This document shows positions 35,184 to 48,000 of a DNA stretch of 64,000 bases, piece by piece. The stretch is from Zygaena filipendulae (taxonomy: Eukaryota; Arthropoda; Insecta; Lepidoptera; Zygaenidae): positions 5,783,501 through 5,847,500 of the forward strand of contig OU015675.1 of assembly GCA_907165275.2 (NCBI GenBank), in the 5' to 3' direction. Numbering within the stretch: position 1 is the stretch's first letter; every line of letters begins with the position of its first letter. A program made the translations under genes and the position numbers. The notes under the pieces are model-generated. The model was not told where the DNA came from, searched no databases, and saw nothing but the letters and a program-made list of their open reading frames with translations.

Positions 35184-35513
35184 ATGGGCATGTGGACTAA
35201 TTTCTATTTTTAAGTCCGCCTTGTAGATTATTAAAAAATATTGGACACGTATTTTTTCATTTTTTACGTAATCAAAAAATAACGACGATATATTGAGTGG
35301 AAATTTCGCGTGACGTCACTATTCTGATAGTTTGTATGGCGGTTTTAGCGGTTAGTGACGTCACGACCCCCTCACCCTAAACTTTAATGCGCTTTATCTC
35401 TGTATATTTTAATTTATTTAAAAAAGCAAAAAATACGTGTATATTGTTTTTTTTATTTTCTAACTGACGGACTAATTAGAATTTTGATTTTCAAAAATAG
35501 TCCACATGCCTAT
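35184..35513. mobile_element. CRE-bearing palindromic MITE, copy 4
   Basis: Same orientation as copy 1. TGTCTA stands immediately outside both ends (35178-35183, 35514-35519), a possible 6-bp target duplication. It carries two TGACGTCA sites. Confidence 0.85.
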
Positions 35514-36452
35514 TGTCTATAATGAAAGTGATATGAAAGGTTTACTCGGTAGTCTTAGACGACGAAATAATACTAGTCTGAGAAATATTAATACAGAGTA
35601 CAGAATACAGAGTCTGTATTAAAGTTGGTATAGGAAATATAACCATTATGATACGTATTTTAGTCAAAGTTATTGGAACGAAGTTCTTTAAAGCGGCTTG
35701 CGGTGGAAGTTAACTGGTAGAAATTGTCACGCGTTACGTAAGAAAAAGATGCTCCTTCCATACAAATCAAGACGTTCGGTTCCGTTTGGTGTAGTTCAGA
35801 AATTATTATCATCAGACACTAGTCGCTATGTCTTGTTTGCATCATGTTTTAGTTAAATGTGTCATTTCTCCGACTTTTTTTCTAATTACATGAGATCCGA
35901 GTAGGAACTTCGTTCCTGACGAGGATCCCTCGACCAGACACATTTTTTTGACAGAAGTTTCACTTCCTACGCGTTTACAGAGTAATAGACACACCCGTTT
36001 TTCTTAAATGATGGGTCTTTTCATTCCTAACAAATTTGGAATAGGGCTCCTTCCAAACACGGTCGTGTTGTTGTATATTTGTTATGGTTTCATTATCGGG
36101 ACAGCTTACTGATAAGAACTGGACGTGACGTGTTAAATTATGGGTGTCGCTTTTATCGATTCCGTTTTCGAATAACCTATCTCATATTGGAAAAGATAAA
36201 ACTGGCAGGCCAATTAATTGATGGTGAGTTAAATAAGAAAAAAAATTTCAAAACGTTTCGAGAAAAAAGGGACGATGAGCGAAATATTTGATTAATTACC
36301 CAATGAATATCGCATATGTCATGCCACAACATATATAATATTAGATACATACCTACAAAATCGTGTTTATGTTAAACGGAGTCCCTTCGAAAATAGACCT
36401 ACTGTCCTTGCGATAGAGTATTGTTTTTATTAAACACCATCCACATATTGTC

Positions 36453-36806
36453 TATACAACGTGTTAATGAATTAACTAGAAACTATAAAGTAGTTTGCTC
36501 AGAATCAATTAGAGAATCGTTCGCACTAGGTTTTATATGGGTTATATTTTTTATTTTTAGTAGCCCATGTCTAAATTATTTATAATACAATATTTGACGT
36601 GTACGCCGCCCGCAGCAAAAAAAAATCGAACCGGTAGGCGCGGGCGTAGCGCTTGGAATTTCGTAGATAGGTCACCTCCAAACTAATGTTGAATAAGTTT
36701 TAAAGCATAAATTTTTTCGACATAAAATATATTTTAACCATATTATTGTTTATTTTTTTAAATGGGGTGTATCAGGTTTTCAGTAAATTCATTAACACGT
36801 TGTATA
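36453..36806. mobile_element. 354-bp MITE with TATACAACGTGTTAATGAA ends, full copy
   Basis: The left end TATACAACGTGTTAATGAAT is the reverse complement of the right end, which closes in CATTAACACGTTGTATA. The interior has the GC-rich block GTACGCCGCCCGCAGC and GGTAGGCGCGGGCGTAGCGC. It is non-coding, and its superfamily is not assigned. Truncated copies lie at 31396 and 40466. Confidence 0.7.
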
Positions 36807-37614
36807 AATACGTTATGTTCAGTATAAATTGCGATGGCCATTGGATATCAAAGGTAAACAATATGGGCGCCTCTGAATCGTTGACAGATCGGACAAATTA
36901 CTTTTTATTTCTTTATTTAAAATTGATAAAATAATTATTATTTACATTTTTTCGTAATATCGTTTATATATATATTATGATGATTAAAACTGTAGATAAG
37001 TAATCGTACTCAAAATATTAAAGTTATATTTAAATTTACAGCCAATTTGGCAATTATTATGTATTTTTATACAGCATAGCATACTAATCTTTAATCTCTT
37101 TTCCCTAATATCAAACGAAAAACTCATATTTCATATTCATATATCATGTTGAGAACTGTCCGATACCTACCTACCTTATTAAAATAGGGTCCTTGTTTAC
37201 TCGAAAAACAGCTAGCTAACAACTTTCTCGTGTGCCAATATGCTACAGCACACAATGTTTCTACCATTACTTAGTAGCAGATTGAAAAGTTTTTTCATTT
37301 CGTCGCAGCACGAGTGCCAGCCCTTAGTTAAGGCCACGTCTAAACCAGTGGCGAACTTTTATTGAACGAAGCATCGACGTCAAAGTGGGATCAAAGAATA
37401 AATGAAAGTCCCACCATTGGATGCTCATCGAGCGATAAATAACTGCGGTGTTATTCTGGAAAAATTATTGCTGAAGTAACACAGTGAATATTAAATATCC
37501 CAAGATAATGATTTCCTGTTTGTTGAGCTAGAAATGCTGTGAGAATTAATGATAACGATGACTATGGCTGGTTCGACAGCAAGTACCAATAAGGTTATAG
37601 ATATATAGTAGTTC

Positions 37615-37972
37615 ACAGCGATGATAGCTCAGTGGTTAGTGCGTTCGGATTAAACGCCGCAAGGTGTAGGTTCAAACCCTAACAATGAGCTTGAGCTGTC
37701 GGTGAAGGAAAACATCGTGAGCAAACCATAGCATGGTGGTAGGGCGCTCTCTAGTGCCCGGCTGGCTAGCTACCACCTTAAAGTTGCAAATCTGTCGCCA
37801 AGCACCTAACGGTGTGTTCCGGCAGCCCCACTCAAAAGCCAGTTCCCATCCCCATTCCAGGTCGGCAGCTCACCTGCATGCCTTCTGGTATTGCAGATGT
37901 CTATGGGCGGCGGTAATCACTTACCATCAGGTGTACCACTTGCCCGTTTGCCCCCTATGACATAAAAAAAAT
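37615..37972 (+). mobile_element. tRNA-derived SINE
   Basis: The head carries RNA polymerase III boxes: A-box-like TAGCTCAGTGGTTAG and B-box GGTTCAAACC, then GAAGGAAAACATCGTGAGCA, the common lepidopteran SINE body. It ends in the LINE-like tail GGGCGGCGGTAATCACTTAC ... CCCCTATGACATAAAAAAAA. Confidence 0.75.
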
Positions 37973-38007
37973 AGTTGTATAATCTACTAAATACATATTG
38001 TAATTTA

Positions 38008-38150
38008 CTAGCTATCCCCCGCGGTTCCACCCACGATAATTTCGGAGTTCGAAGTACCCTATGTCACTTAGGACTGCCGTAGGTAGCTTCCTATAAGTGA
38101 AAGAATTTTCAAAATCGGTTCAGTAGATCCAAAGAATACCCCCTACGACA
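38008..38150 (-). mobile_element. Helitron 3' fragment
   Basis: CTAGCTATCCCCCGCGGTTC, then GATAATTTCGGAGTTCGAAG and GAAAGAATTTTCAAAATCGG; the 5' part is lost. Confidence 0.6.
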
Positions 38151-38692
38151 TCACAAACTAAAAACTTGCATACTTTAGGTACCTTTTTATTAGTATTAGT
38201 ATAGATTGTTTATCAAAATTTCAACCTCATAATATGTAATAGGTATACTTTGAGTACCTGAGTAAAAAAATATAGACGAAATATCGGGCCCTGATCGCAC
38301 AGAGCACAGTAATTTGTTTTTAGTTTCGGTAATATAATTTTATGTATGAGCAAAATTGACTTTAAACTTTTATCCAAACATTTGTAAAAAAAAATGGATG
38401 CCTTCAAATTCAAATAATTTATTACATTAATAAAATACCATGTTGGGAAAATTTTAAAAATTAAAATAAAATTGAAATCATAACTTAAACCAAGCCAAGA
38501 TGAGGGGAATTTGAATTACCAAAACAAATTATTGGTTTTCTCATTTCTCGTTGTAAGTGAGATGAGATTGAAATAAATTAGCCACGCCGTGACGTCAGCA
38601 ATGACAGATCTCTATTTGGTTCCCCGTTGAGGAATACAGTTAATATTCATTGAATGTTGGAATGACCAAATCTAAATATTAAAATTCGTAAT

Positions 38693-38895
38693 AATCCTTA
38701 CTATTATATTAAATTAAAATGTGAGTTTGTTGGTTTGTTACACTTGCGCTTTCACACCTCAACGGCTCAACCGATCCTCATGAAATTTTGTGTACACGTT
38801 GTCAGGGGTACAGAGAAGGATATGGGGCACGTTTATCCCGGAATTTTCGCGAAAACTCCGAAATTAACGCGGGCGAAACCACGAGTACCAGCTAG
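38693..38895 (+). mobile_element. Lep1-type Helitron, short form
   Basis: 5' TCCTTACTATTATATTAAA, GTCAGGGGTACAGAGAAGGA in the body, 3' GAAACCACGAGTACCAGCTAG. Confidence 0.7.
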
Positions 38896-40371
38896 TACAC
38901 TGTAAAGTGAAGTGAAATTCGTATTAATTTACACAATAACCCTTCCGAGATGAGCTGACTAGAGGATTCCGGAGGCGTATCGATTATCGATTCATCTCGT
39001 TGAATAGTGAGAACTCCGAATCGTATGAATGGTATCAATAGGATTGCTCGCGATCAGAGCTTTACGTATTTGGGCAAAAATCGAATGAAAAGCGATTCCC
39101 TTTCCGGTGACGTTTCATTTTTTGAAATGCATAGCAACTAAGTTTTTTATTGTTACTACTTATTATTTTACTACTTACCTATACTCTGTTTCTATTTCAG
39201 TGTAAGTTATCTAAGATTGGTCTTGTCTTTATTTTTTAGTAAATTGTTTCTAGTAATTTTGTATATCTTATCCTCAAAACTTTTTATTTCGTCTAAGATC
39301 TTATCTTAATCTATATTAATCACGTGTCACATTGTTTGTCCGCGATGGATTCCTAAACTACTAAACGGATTTTGATAAAATTTTGTAACAATTTATAACA
39401 GAGATTCTCAAACTTATTTCTTTTACCTTTGAAAATTTATTATTTCTCAGCGCCTCCAATTTTTATACACTCCTAAAACTTAAAAAAAAAAACAATTTCA
39501 TTACTTATATAATTTAGTTATAGTTTGCTATATTAGTCGGTGCTGGTGTTTAAACTTACATTCTAAACTAGACATTTTTACCGGTGATAGCAATTTAAAC
39601 GCATTTTATAATATTAAGAATAATTTTTTATCAAAAATTAAAAAAAAGCAATATAGATAGTTAACCAATTTTAGTTGCAAAACTTATCTAATGAGATGAA
39701 TGGATTTGATGATTTGGGATCTTTTGTACCATCCCCATCCTGTGCTCCTCCCTCTACTCCCTGAAAACCTCGGCGGCGAAGGCTAGTGTGCAGTGGAGGG
39801 GTAAGAGCCTAAAGTCCTCTGGTTCTGGGTAGGCCGTCCCCAGAAGGTCCATACGTTTACGAGCCAAGGCATCGCACTCAAGGCAGCTGAAACTACAATC
39901 AAATCAATCAAAGTGAACTACATTGTTCAGAATGAGTAATGAAAGTTCTTTAAACCCATTCTAAATACGTAAAACAGGCAATATTTGGAAACCGCTCTGA
40001 AGGTCTTTCTGAATCTGAATTTAAATTAAAAATATGAAATGAATTAATGAGAAACTCGAGCATCACAATGACTTAATGACTAAAACTTAAATATTAAAAA
40101 ATATACTAAAAAAATACATCAAAATTACCGTTGTTTTTAAGGATTTAAACCAAAAGGCTTCATCGAGGCGACTAAAGATATAGCGAGCACCATCAAAAGG
40201 GATGAGGAAATGCATGGGGCGGTCTCGAAGGCTTAACTTTACGATCGTTTTATAGGATTACGACTCTTGGGCGCTTCGCGTGCCCAAAAGACACTTTAAG
40301 TGACGTGCCAGTGTCACTTTTTGAGTGGTTTTATTATTTATAGCGATTTTCCATAATACAATATAGTGATG
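38896..40371. other. No recognised gene
   Basis: 39700-39900 is a GC-richer block (CCATCCCCATCCTGTGCTCC, CTCGGCGGCGAAGGCTAGTG) that looks like a retroelement fragment of unknown family. The rest is AT-rich. A diverged Helitron-like scrap lies at about 39330-39400. Confidence 0.4.
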
Positions 40372-40466
40372 CTAGCTATTCCTGGGAATTTCGGGAACTT
40401 CGGCACATAAAGTAGGTACCCCATTTACTTTTCTGCACTCCCGACAACGTGAATGTAAAATTTCAT
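40372..40466 (-). mobile_element. Helitron fragment
   Basis: CTAGCTATTCCTGGGAATTT, CCCCATTTACTTTTCTGCAC; hairpin lost. It abuts the truncated TATACAACGTG MITE. Confidence 0.5.
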
Positions 40467-40643
40467 TCTATTTTTTTGCTACGGGCGGCGTACGCTTCAA
40501 ATATTTGTATTATAAATCATTTAGACATGGACTCGTAAAAATGAAAAATATGACCTGTATTAAAACATGAGGCGATCGATTCGGAAGTCGATTCTCAGTA
40601 AACTACTTTCTAGTTTTCAGTTAATTCATTAACACGTTGTATA
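40466..40643. mobile_element. TATACAACGTG MITE, inverted truncated copy
   Basis: In reverse orientation it keeps the GCGGCGTACGC block, the GTATTATAAATCATTTAGAC block and the left TIR (AATTCATTAACACGTTGTAT). The remaining part is lost. Confidence 0.6.
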
Positions 40644-40981
40644 TCTTTCACTGTCTAAGGGCCAATCGTGTAAGTCAAGTTTAATGAAAGTACACGAAGT
40701 ATTACTTGTATCGATGACCTCTTACTGAGAAGGCAACTTACAGATCCAATCGACGCTATCTTCATTAAAGGTCAAAATTAAGAATGCACGTGAAAGGTAA
40801 TCGTGCAATCGCAGATTTATTATTTTGAATGAGTCGAGCGGGGGGTCGATCGTACTATATCGTAATAAATCTATAAAAAAAACTAGGTACATCCAAAAAT
40901 ATTGTCTAATAGGTATAATTACGAGTACATGTATCGCGCGGATTATTTAACGAAAATCTTTCTACTTTTAGGTTCCCAAAA

Positions 40982-41311
40982 ATAGGGATGTGGACTACTT
41001 TTGAAAATCAAAATTCTAATTAGTCCGTCAGTTAGAAAATAAAAAACAATAGACACGTATTTTTTGCTTTTTTAAATAAATTAAAATATACAGAGATAAA
41101 GCGCATTAAAGTTTAGGATGAGGAGGTCGTGCAGACGTCACTAACCGCAAAACCGCCATACAAACTGTCAGAATAGTGACGTCACGCGAAATTTCAACTC
41201 AATATATCGCCGTTATTTTTTGATTACGTAAAAAAAGAAAAAATACGTGTCCAATATTTTTTAATAATCTACAAGACGGACTAAAAAATAAAAATTAGTC
41301 CACATGCCCAT
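40982..41311. mobile_element. CRE-bearing palindromic MITE, copy 5
   Basis: Inverse orientation, like copy 3. One of its CRE sites is altered by an insertion (GTGCAGACGTCAC); the other is intact. Confidence 0.85.
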
Positions 41312-41699
41312 TCACTGAATAAGAAGTGAGAATTCTACCGTTGTTTAGTTTCTTAGACTTAACTAATATCAATTTAATTCTAAATATAATTGATTTTTTT
41401 AATTATTTAAGTGTAGGATTTGATTCGAATTTAAACTTCAATAAACACTGACTATATTAATTGTACAAGCTGCATGTTAATATTACAAGTACTAGATATA
41501 TAGGTAAAATAATTATTATATGAATATAGTAATATGCTATGGGTAAAACGTTACGTCATTTATAACGCTTGTCCTTACCATACGTCACGCGCGTGTCAAC
41601 AAAAAAAACCGGTCAAGTGCGAGTCGGATTCGCGCATCGAGAGTTCTGTGCAAAGTAGGTATATAAATAATTCTTCCATCGCCTGAATAAAATCCCTAG

Positions 41700-41850
41700 A
41701 ATCCTAATTTGTGTAATGCCACTAAACTATCCCCTAGCCAAAAGGTTGACTGGTAGAGAATGCCTTAGGCATTAAGTCCGCCTTTTGTACATAAATGTGC
41801 AATAAAGTTCTTTAAATAAATGAATAAATAAATCCACAACAATTTTTTTC
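41700..41850 (+). mobile_element. LINE 3' UTR fragment with AAAT tail
   Basis: Contains GACTGGTAGAGAATGCC, GGCATTAAGTCCGCC, then TGTGCAATAAAGTTCTTTAA and an AAATAAATGAATAAATAAA tail. This is the + strand counterpart of the tail at 49862-49960, so both come from one LINE family. Confidence 0.55.
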
Positions 41851-42384
41851 AACCTAACTTGTTTTTTACCCCCACACGTGAATAGTATTAATTTCAACGG
41901 CAAGTATTGCCAGCGTCAAGGAAGCGAGCCCATAATTCACAACAAAATATTTATCACTGTCCCCTCCTTAGCTGTCTGCGAACCGTCTAACACTTGAATA
42001 ATGAACCGAGTCGACAGATTACAAAAGTGGCAATGAGAATGAAAAAAGGTCCCTGAAAAATTCATGAGACAAAGCGACCGGTTTGTTCCTATTTTTTTTT
42101 TCGCGCCTAAACGTCAAGATCCGAGATTTCCTCAGACACAACAACACAAATCAGTGAAAAAAACAAAACACGTAAATGACATTGCGTCCGGCAAAAAAAC
42201 GACTACCTACTCAAATTCTAATAAAAGTATTTTAAGGGGGAAAGACTTCGGCGGACGAAGAGGAATACTGAAGCGGAGAATCTAGACATATAAACAAAAT
42301 TGATTTGTCTGTTTGTAATTTCAAATTAACAGCTTTTCACTAAATGCATACGAAAGTTACCGTACTAACATCAAAAAATCATAT

Positions 42385-42566
42385 TTTTTTTCTCTGTCTG
42401 TCTGTTTATTCCGGGTAATCTCTGAAACGGCTGAACCGATTTTAACGATACTTTCACTGGAAGATAGCTGATGTTATAAGGAGTAACTTAAATTACATAG
42501 TTTTTATGCCGGAATTTCTGCGGAATCTATGAAATTAACGAGGGTAAAACTGCGGGGCACAGCTAG
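42385..42566 (+). mobile_element. Helitron with CTGTCTGTCTGTTT body
   Basis: TCTCTGTCTGTCTGTTTATT, GAAACGGCTGAACCGATTTT; ends AAACTGCGGGGCACAGCTAG. Confidence 0.62.
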
Positions 42567-42682
42567 TTTAGTTAATTAATAGAGGGAACAAATAAAATAA
42601 ATAGTTTCTTATTGTTACTTTATTATTGTTATCTTATTGCGAAAGTGTGTGAGGTAGATTGTTTGTTTGATTGTCATCACTA

Positions 42683-42865
42683 TTTAGTATAAAACGCTTC
42701 CCGCTGTCAGTCTGTTTAAAACTACGCAACGGATTTTCATTTTTCATGCGGTTTTCACCAATAGATAAAATGATTCTTGAGTATAAGGTTTATATCTATA
42801 TTTTATCCTGGAATTCTTTCAGGAACTCTGAAATTACGACGGGTGAAACCGCGGGGGATAGCTAG
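42683..42865 (+). mobile_element. Helitron, diverged body
   Basis: AAAACGCTTCCCGCTGTCAG, ATGCGGTTTTCACCAATAGA; ends GAAACCGCGGGGGATAGCTAG. Confidence 0.62.
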
Positions 42866-43297
42866 TTCCTTTATATTTTAACGAAGAAATATTTCGAGAT
42901 GATGACGATAATAGAATTAAACTTAGTAGAATTTCATAATTTAACCGAATTTAAAACTCACAATGCTGTTGAAGTGTCGTCTTACAGCAGACTACTTGAA
43001 GTTTCACCTCCAAGCACTCACTTCAATCGGCTATGCAAAATGGCGCCCTGCCAAAATGCAATCGAGTTGCAAACTTTTAAATATTTATCCTTATTTATTA
43101 CCTAGCAAATAAAAATTAAAATAGGAAAATAGATTTGCATTGTTTTATAAGCGCGAGATATTTTTAAGCACCTAGAATTAAATTATTATGATATCAAAAA
43201 GTAGCGGGTCCAGCATGGACTCGTACAGCAAAAGACAGGACTAAAAGGAAGTCTTTAGAGGAGGCCTTACCCGAGACTATGGCCAAGCCATAGTTTT

Positions 43298-43400
43298 GGC
43301 GGCGGCGGTGGCGGTGGCGGCGGCGGCAAAAACAAATGGTAGACAACATACGAATTTGGCATTTGTTTTTGCCGCTGCCACCGCCGCCACCACCGCCGCC
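43298..43400. repeat. 41-bp GGC-repeat hairpin
   Basis: The left arm 43298-43338 (GGC/GGT triplets then AAAAACAAATG) pairs with the right arm 43360-43400 (CATTTGTTTTT then GCC/ACC triplets) around a 21-bp loop. GAGACTATG occurs directly repeated just outside (43273, 43401). Triplet structure gives spurious polyglycine/polyalanine frames. Confidence 0.8.
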
Positions 43401-43785
43401 GAGACTATGACGCCGGCCTTTGTCGGAAGACAAAAGAATAACAACCGTTTGCTGATATTTAACTTTAAATATCATATTTCTTATTTGTAAAGTTAAGAAC
43501 AGCAATACAGGCTTTATTCAACTAAGTAGTTGCTTGGGATACTCAAGCACTTCTATGAGGATTTTAAAAAGTTGAATATTTTTTAGTATGCAGATATTTC
43601 AACACTCATCGGCAAATTTTTCGCAATTCCAGTAGGTAAGTGCTTATAGTCTTGGAATTGTAAATTGTACAATTTAGCTAGCTACTCATAGAGCATCTTA
43701 AAATTTAAGCTATTTATAAAGCAAATTCAGCGAAATCCTAAGATTCCATCACGGACAAATACCTAAGCTAATCGGCAATCTATAC

Positions 43786-44014
43786 ATAAAAAATGCTTTG
43801 TCCTAAATGACTGACTGACGGATCAACGGACAGCTTAAACCGCTGATCATAATATAGACCTGAAACTTAGAGGTTGTGTTCTTTGTATGACGTAGGCATC
43901 GGATTAGAAAGGATTTCAACCCCTAAGGGTATGAAAAGGGTTTGCTAAGTTTGTAAAGAATAATTCCGCAGGAACTTCAAAATTATCGCGGGAGAAACCG
44001 CGTGGGACAGCTAG
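43786..44014 (+). mobile_element. Second-body Helitron
   Basis: AAATGCTTTGTCCTAAATGA, ACCCCTAAGGGTATGAAAAG; ends GAAACCGCGTGGGACAGCTAG. Confidence 0.72.
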
Positions 44015-44514
44015 TAGGTAACTAGGTATCATATTTTATTTTTACTTTTCTTATCAGCGTTCTGAGAAAAAAGCTTTGATAGAATTTGGCCGTTTTTATA
44101 TCTACTAAAAGCCTAGTTTTATTGGTGTTCAAGTTATTTTGTCTCTAGTCGAGAGAACATAACAGAGTCGATGGAACTATTAATAATTTACCAACGTCAC
44201 TGACATTTAATAGGTTATTTTGTTCACCCAATAACTGCTATTCAGCACTGTTCCTATAAAGGTAATGTAGTGGAAATTGCAATTAATGGATTCGATACGA
44301 ATTCAGTTTTGTCTAAGCGAATTTCTCTACATCCATGTAATTAAATCTCCTTTGTACTATGTTAAAATAATATCGTTGAAAATTAGAACATTGTGTGCTA
44401 TGTAAATTAGTGAATATATAGGGTGTAATGCTAAACAAGGGACAAATTAAATTGTCGCCTCAAATATTATGTAAAAAAAAAGCCATCATTATTTTTAGAC
44501 GTTCCTAATGAGTA

Positions 44515-44605
44515 CCTATATAGGCTATTAAAATTTTAGATTTTAATCCTCCATGTAGATTTATAAAAAATATTGGAAACGTATTTTTTTCTTTTTTAGT
44601 TTTTG
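44515..44605. mobile_element. Fragment of the divergent CRE-MITE subfamily
   Basis: One end only: TAGGCTATTAAAATTTTAG, CATGTAGATTTATAAAAAAT and AAACGTATTTTTTTC match the left arm at 30081. Confidence 0.55.
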
Positions 44606-44785
44606 TACATCAATTTCGATTACGATTTTGTATGAAACTTATGCTCTATGTAGAATCCCTGAGGCGAAAATGATGACGATTGAATGAAAACACACACACA
44701 CAAACACACAACCATGTGTTTTTGTTTATCCTGAATGCAATCACTCGTTTGGTTTCCATTGAACTTCTTTCTTTTTATTTGTTTA

Positions 44786-45070
44786 CTAGCTGTACCCCGC
44801 GGTTTTACCGGTGTTAATTTAAGGAAAAAACTAACTAAAATTAAATATATATATTCCACATCCATAGCTAACGCAGCCTACGTAATGGAAGCTTTCAAGG
44901 GGAATATTTTTTACCGTTTTAGCAACATTTTTAATGCTGCTCTGCTCCTATTGGTCTTAGCGTGATGATATAACCTTCCTCGTTATGAGCTAGGTATATA
45001 ACACTGAAAGAATTTTTCTATTTGAACCGGTAGTTCCTGACATTAGCGCGTTCAAGCAAACAAACAAAAA
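44786..45070 (-). mobile_element. Helitron, diverged
   Basis: 3' CTAGCTGTACCCCGCGGTTT; the 5' side retains only CGTTCAAGCAAACAAACAAA. Confidence 0.5.
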
Positions 45071-48000
45071 AGAAAGAGAGATTATATCACAATACATCAT
45101 AAGTCTTAAAGAACACAACTTATTTAAAGCACTAACGCACCAGTTACTCGGTACACTCAGTGTTGTAACTCAATAATGTCACAATTCAGTCATGTTAAGT
45201 GAGAATTAATTAATTAATTCAAGTAAGTGGTATCATGGGATTCACATTCACAGTTAAAAATGTTTGTAATGGTATGGAATAAGTACAGAAAGTATTAAAA
45301 TCTAATAAAATACTTTAGTTTCAAATTTTAAATTAGGACTTTAACTGGCGTATTTATGTATAGTTGCTATTTAAATAAAAATATTTATATAAGTACGTAC
45401 GTTATTTTATTTTTTTTTTAATAAAAAAGAAAATAATTAGTAGGTATTATTTAAGAATTAATTAAGTAGACGTAGAAGCGTATTAGATGATTAATTTTAT
45501 AGCTGCAACTCGGTTGTAAAAAAACTTGACAGGTTATCAAACTGGTGTAGCGAACGTATCTTATCACAAATTTAAACTTACGCAATCTTGTTTTACAGAA
45601 CATGAAAAAGTTTATACACAAATTCCCGAAAGGCAGGTCCTTGGCGAAATTAAAAAAGAACCAAAAACAACAAACATTATACTGTCGTGGTGCTGACGCG
45701 GGCTGAAAAAAATATGATGGCAACAAAATGGGCGCTCACCCGGGCCAACCGCGGCAAACGAGGAAACCCCTCACCGAAATATTTTAATTAAAACAACACC
45801 ATCGTTTAATTAGTTCAAATATTCATCGAGAGTTTTCTTTTGATAATTACACGGATACCAAAAATAATATTGCAGCAACCCAGCTGCGGGGTTTAACGTT
45901 TCATATTTAAAATTCTAATACAAGATAATTATGAAGTGGTTCCTTATTCTATTTCAAAATATAATATATAGTTGCCTATTATTTTGAGGAAATTTTTTTG
46001 AACATTCGAAAGTTACGGACTTTTTCGACAGCGCCGTTGGTGTAGTGATTAGCGAACCTAACTGCTACGCTAAGTGTTGCGGGTTGCATCCCATTAATTA
46101 TGAGATGAACATTTGTAATTACCTTCAATCTGGGTGTCAGTACAAGTTATCTTGCGTCCATGGTAATTTCGGGGCAGATCTCACGCTGGTGAAACAGCTT
46201 GTCATCATTAATGAAACAATACTTGATCAACGCCTAAACACCGTGGGTATCGATCCCATGAACTTCTGTTATAGCAACGCTTAGGTAACGTATTGTCCTT
46301 CATAACGAAAGTGCTTAAAATATAATAATATAATATAACGTCAGTATTTATGATGTGTAACAGAATAACCAACATTTAGATTCTATCATGTTACTGTATT
46401 GTTAGGTATAAGGTATTCAGCAGAAAAATAATTTTAATTTTGAAATAGGCATATCAATATGAAAGATGTCGAACGAAAATATTGTAACGATAATAATTAT
46501 GGTAAAATGAACGGCGCGCCGGTGGTGGCAGAATAAAAAAAAAAAAAAAAAAAACAAAAGACAAATGTGCGAATTACCTGTATTTTGAAACCTACATAAA
46601 AATGGCATATTAATTTTGAAAGACACAAGACAAAGATATCCAAAGTGGTACCTACTTCCATAAAATATACATATTACAAAACAAACCATGTCATGTGAGT
46701 TTAGGATTTTGCTTAGTCATAAAGCCAGGACGACCAATTCGCACCACTCATGGAATCTGGCCAAGACGTTATCTCGGTACAAACGTATGACGTAATCCTA
46801 ACGATGCGAATATATTTTCTTATTAAATTCTTCTACAGTAAATAGTAATATTTCTGTAACGAACCATATTTATTTTATTGACTCCCTTTAAAAAAAATAT
46901 GTTCGATATCTGTGAATATTTATAATAAAAAAATCAAATATTCCTTTCAAACGTACGTAGATACCTACTTATATAAAAACTAATTAAAACGTGTCTGTAC
47001 GTTAAAAATTCTTTTGAATTTTAACTATAATAAAATCACTTATGACATAAAAAAATATTCAAACACTACATCAATAGAAGTAAATACCTAATTGCGATAC
47101 TTGTGCCTACTATGTACATATTATAGGTGCCTAATTATGGTTTAGATACGAAATAATATGTATATTAAACTTATAATTCTGTGGACTGTTTACTATTAAA
47201 ATATAATAAAAAATAATAATAATAAATTGATAATAATAGATTGATATTACATAGGACATAATAGTTTTATATATTATTTTTATTTTAAAAATTAAAACCA
47301 GTATGAAATATACAGGACATTGTAAAAGCAATAAATGTGGTACATACCAAATTATTTTCAATGTTTCACTTTCATTCAAAGAATTTAAATAAAAAATATT
47401 AGGTCACTAAAAGATAAACTTCACAAGGTTTTTTTTTAATACAAATAATACCTTTATCACTTTAAATATTGTTAAGTCACTAAAATTAATTCACTGAAAC
47501 ACACTTTCACTTAACTTAATTCTCGATAACTGTAATTATTTCGTCGTCGGATTCTCGAAATCGCGAATCCGCTTTGACTCGCTACGCCGTAGTACACGCT
47601 ACGTGGTCCTGCTACGGGAGAGGGTCTACGACTGTGTGTAAAGGTTTTAGTACCGCCCTCTGTCGACTAATGTTTGAACGTTTCTTCTTATATTACACTT
47701 GAAAATAAATGAAATAGGTACTGTTTCTCGTAACTGTAAAATTTTTTATTCGGCTACAAAATATGATTATTATATTTATTTATGTACATTATAAAATTTT
47801 ACTATCTTATAACTTATCTTTATTTTTATTTTAACAAAAGTACATACCCATATGTAGGTATATTTTATATATTCATTGCCATTTACATAGATAATATAGA
47901 TATCTCGCTTGCATAAAAGTAATGGATATAATAACGAAGCGAAATTCTTGAGTCCAAAAGGGATAATAATTTCTATCACTTTTTTATCAAGTAATGATTA

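Noticed and set aside
37617..37690. Possible tRNA gene
   Set aside because: Pol III boxes are present, but the acceptor stem does not close and the sequence continues into a SINE body and tail.
43194..43505. Polyglycine/polyalanine proteins on both strands
   Set aside because: Triplet-repeat hairpin translated in open frames, with no domain or splice context.
46030..46100. Possible tRNA gene
   Set aside because: Only the box motifs of a SINE head are present, with no cloverleaf that I can draw.
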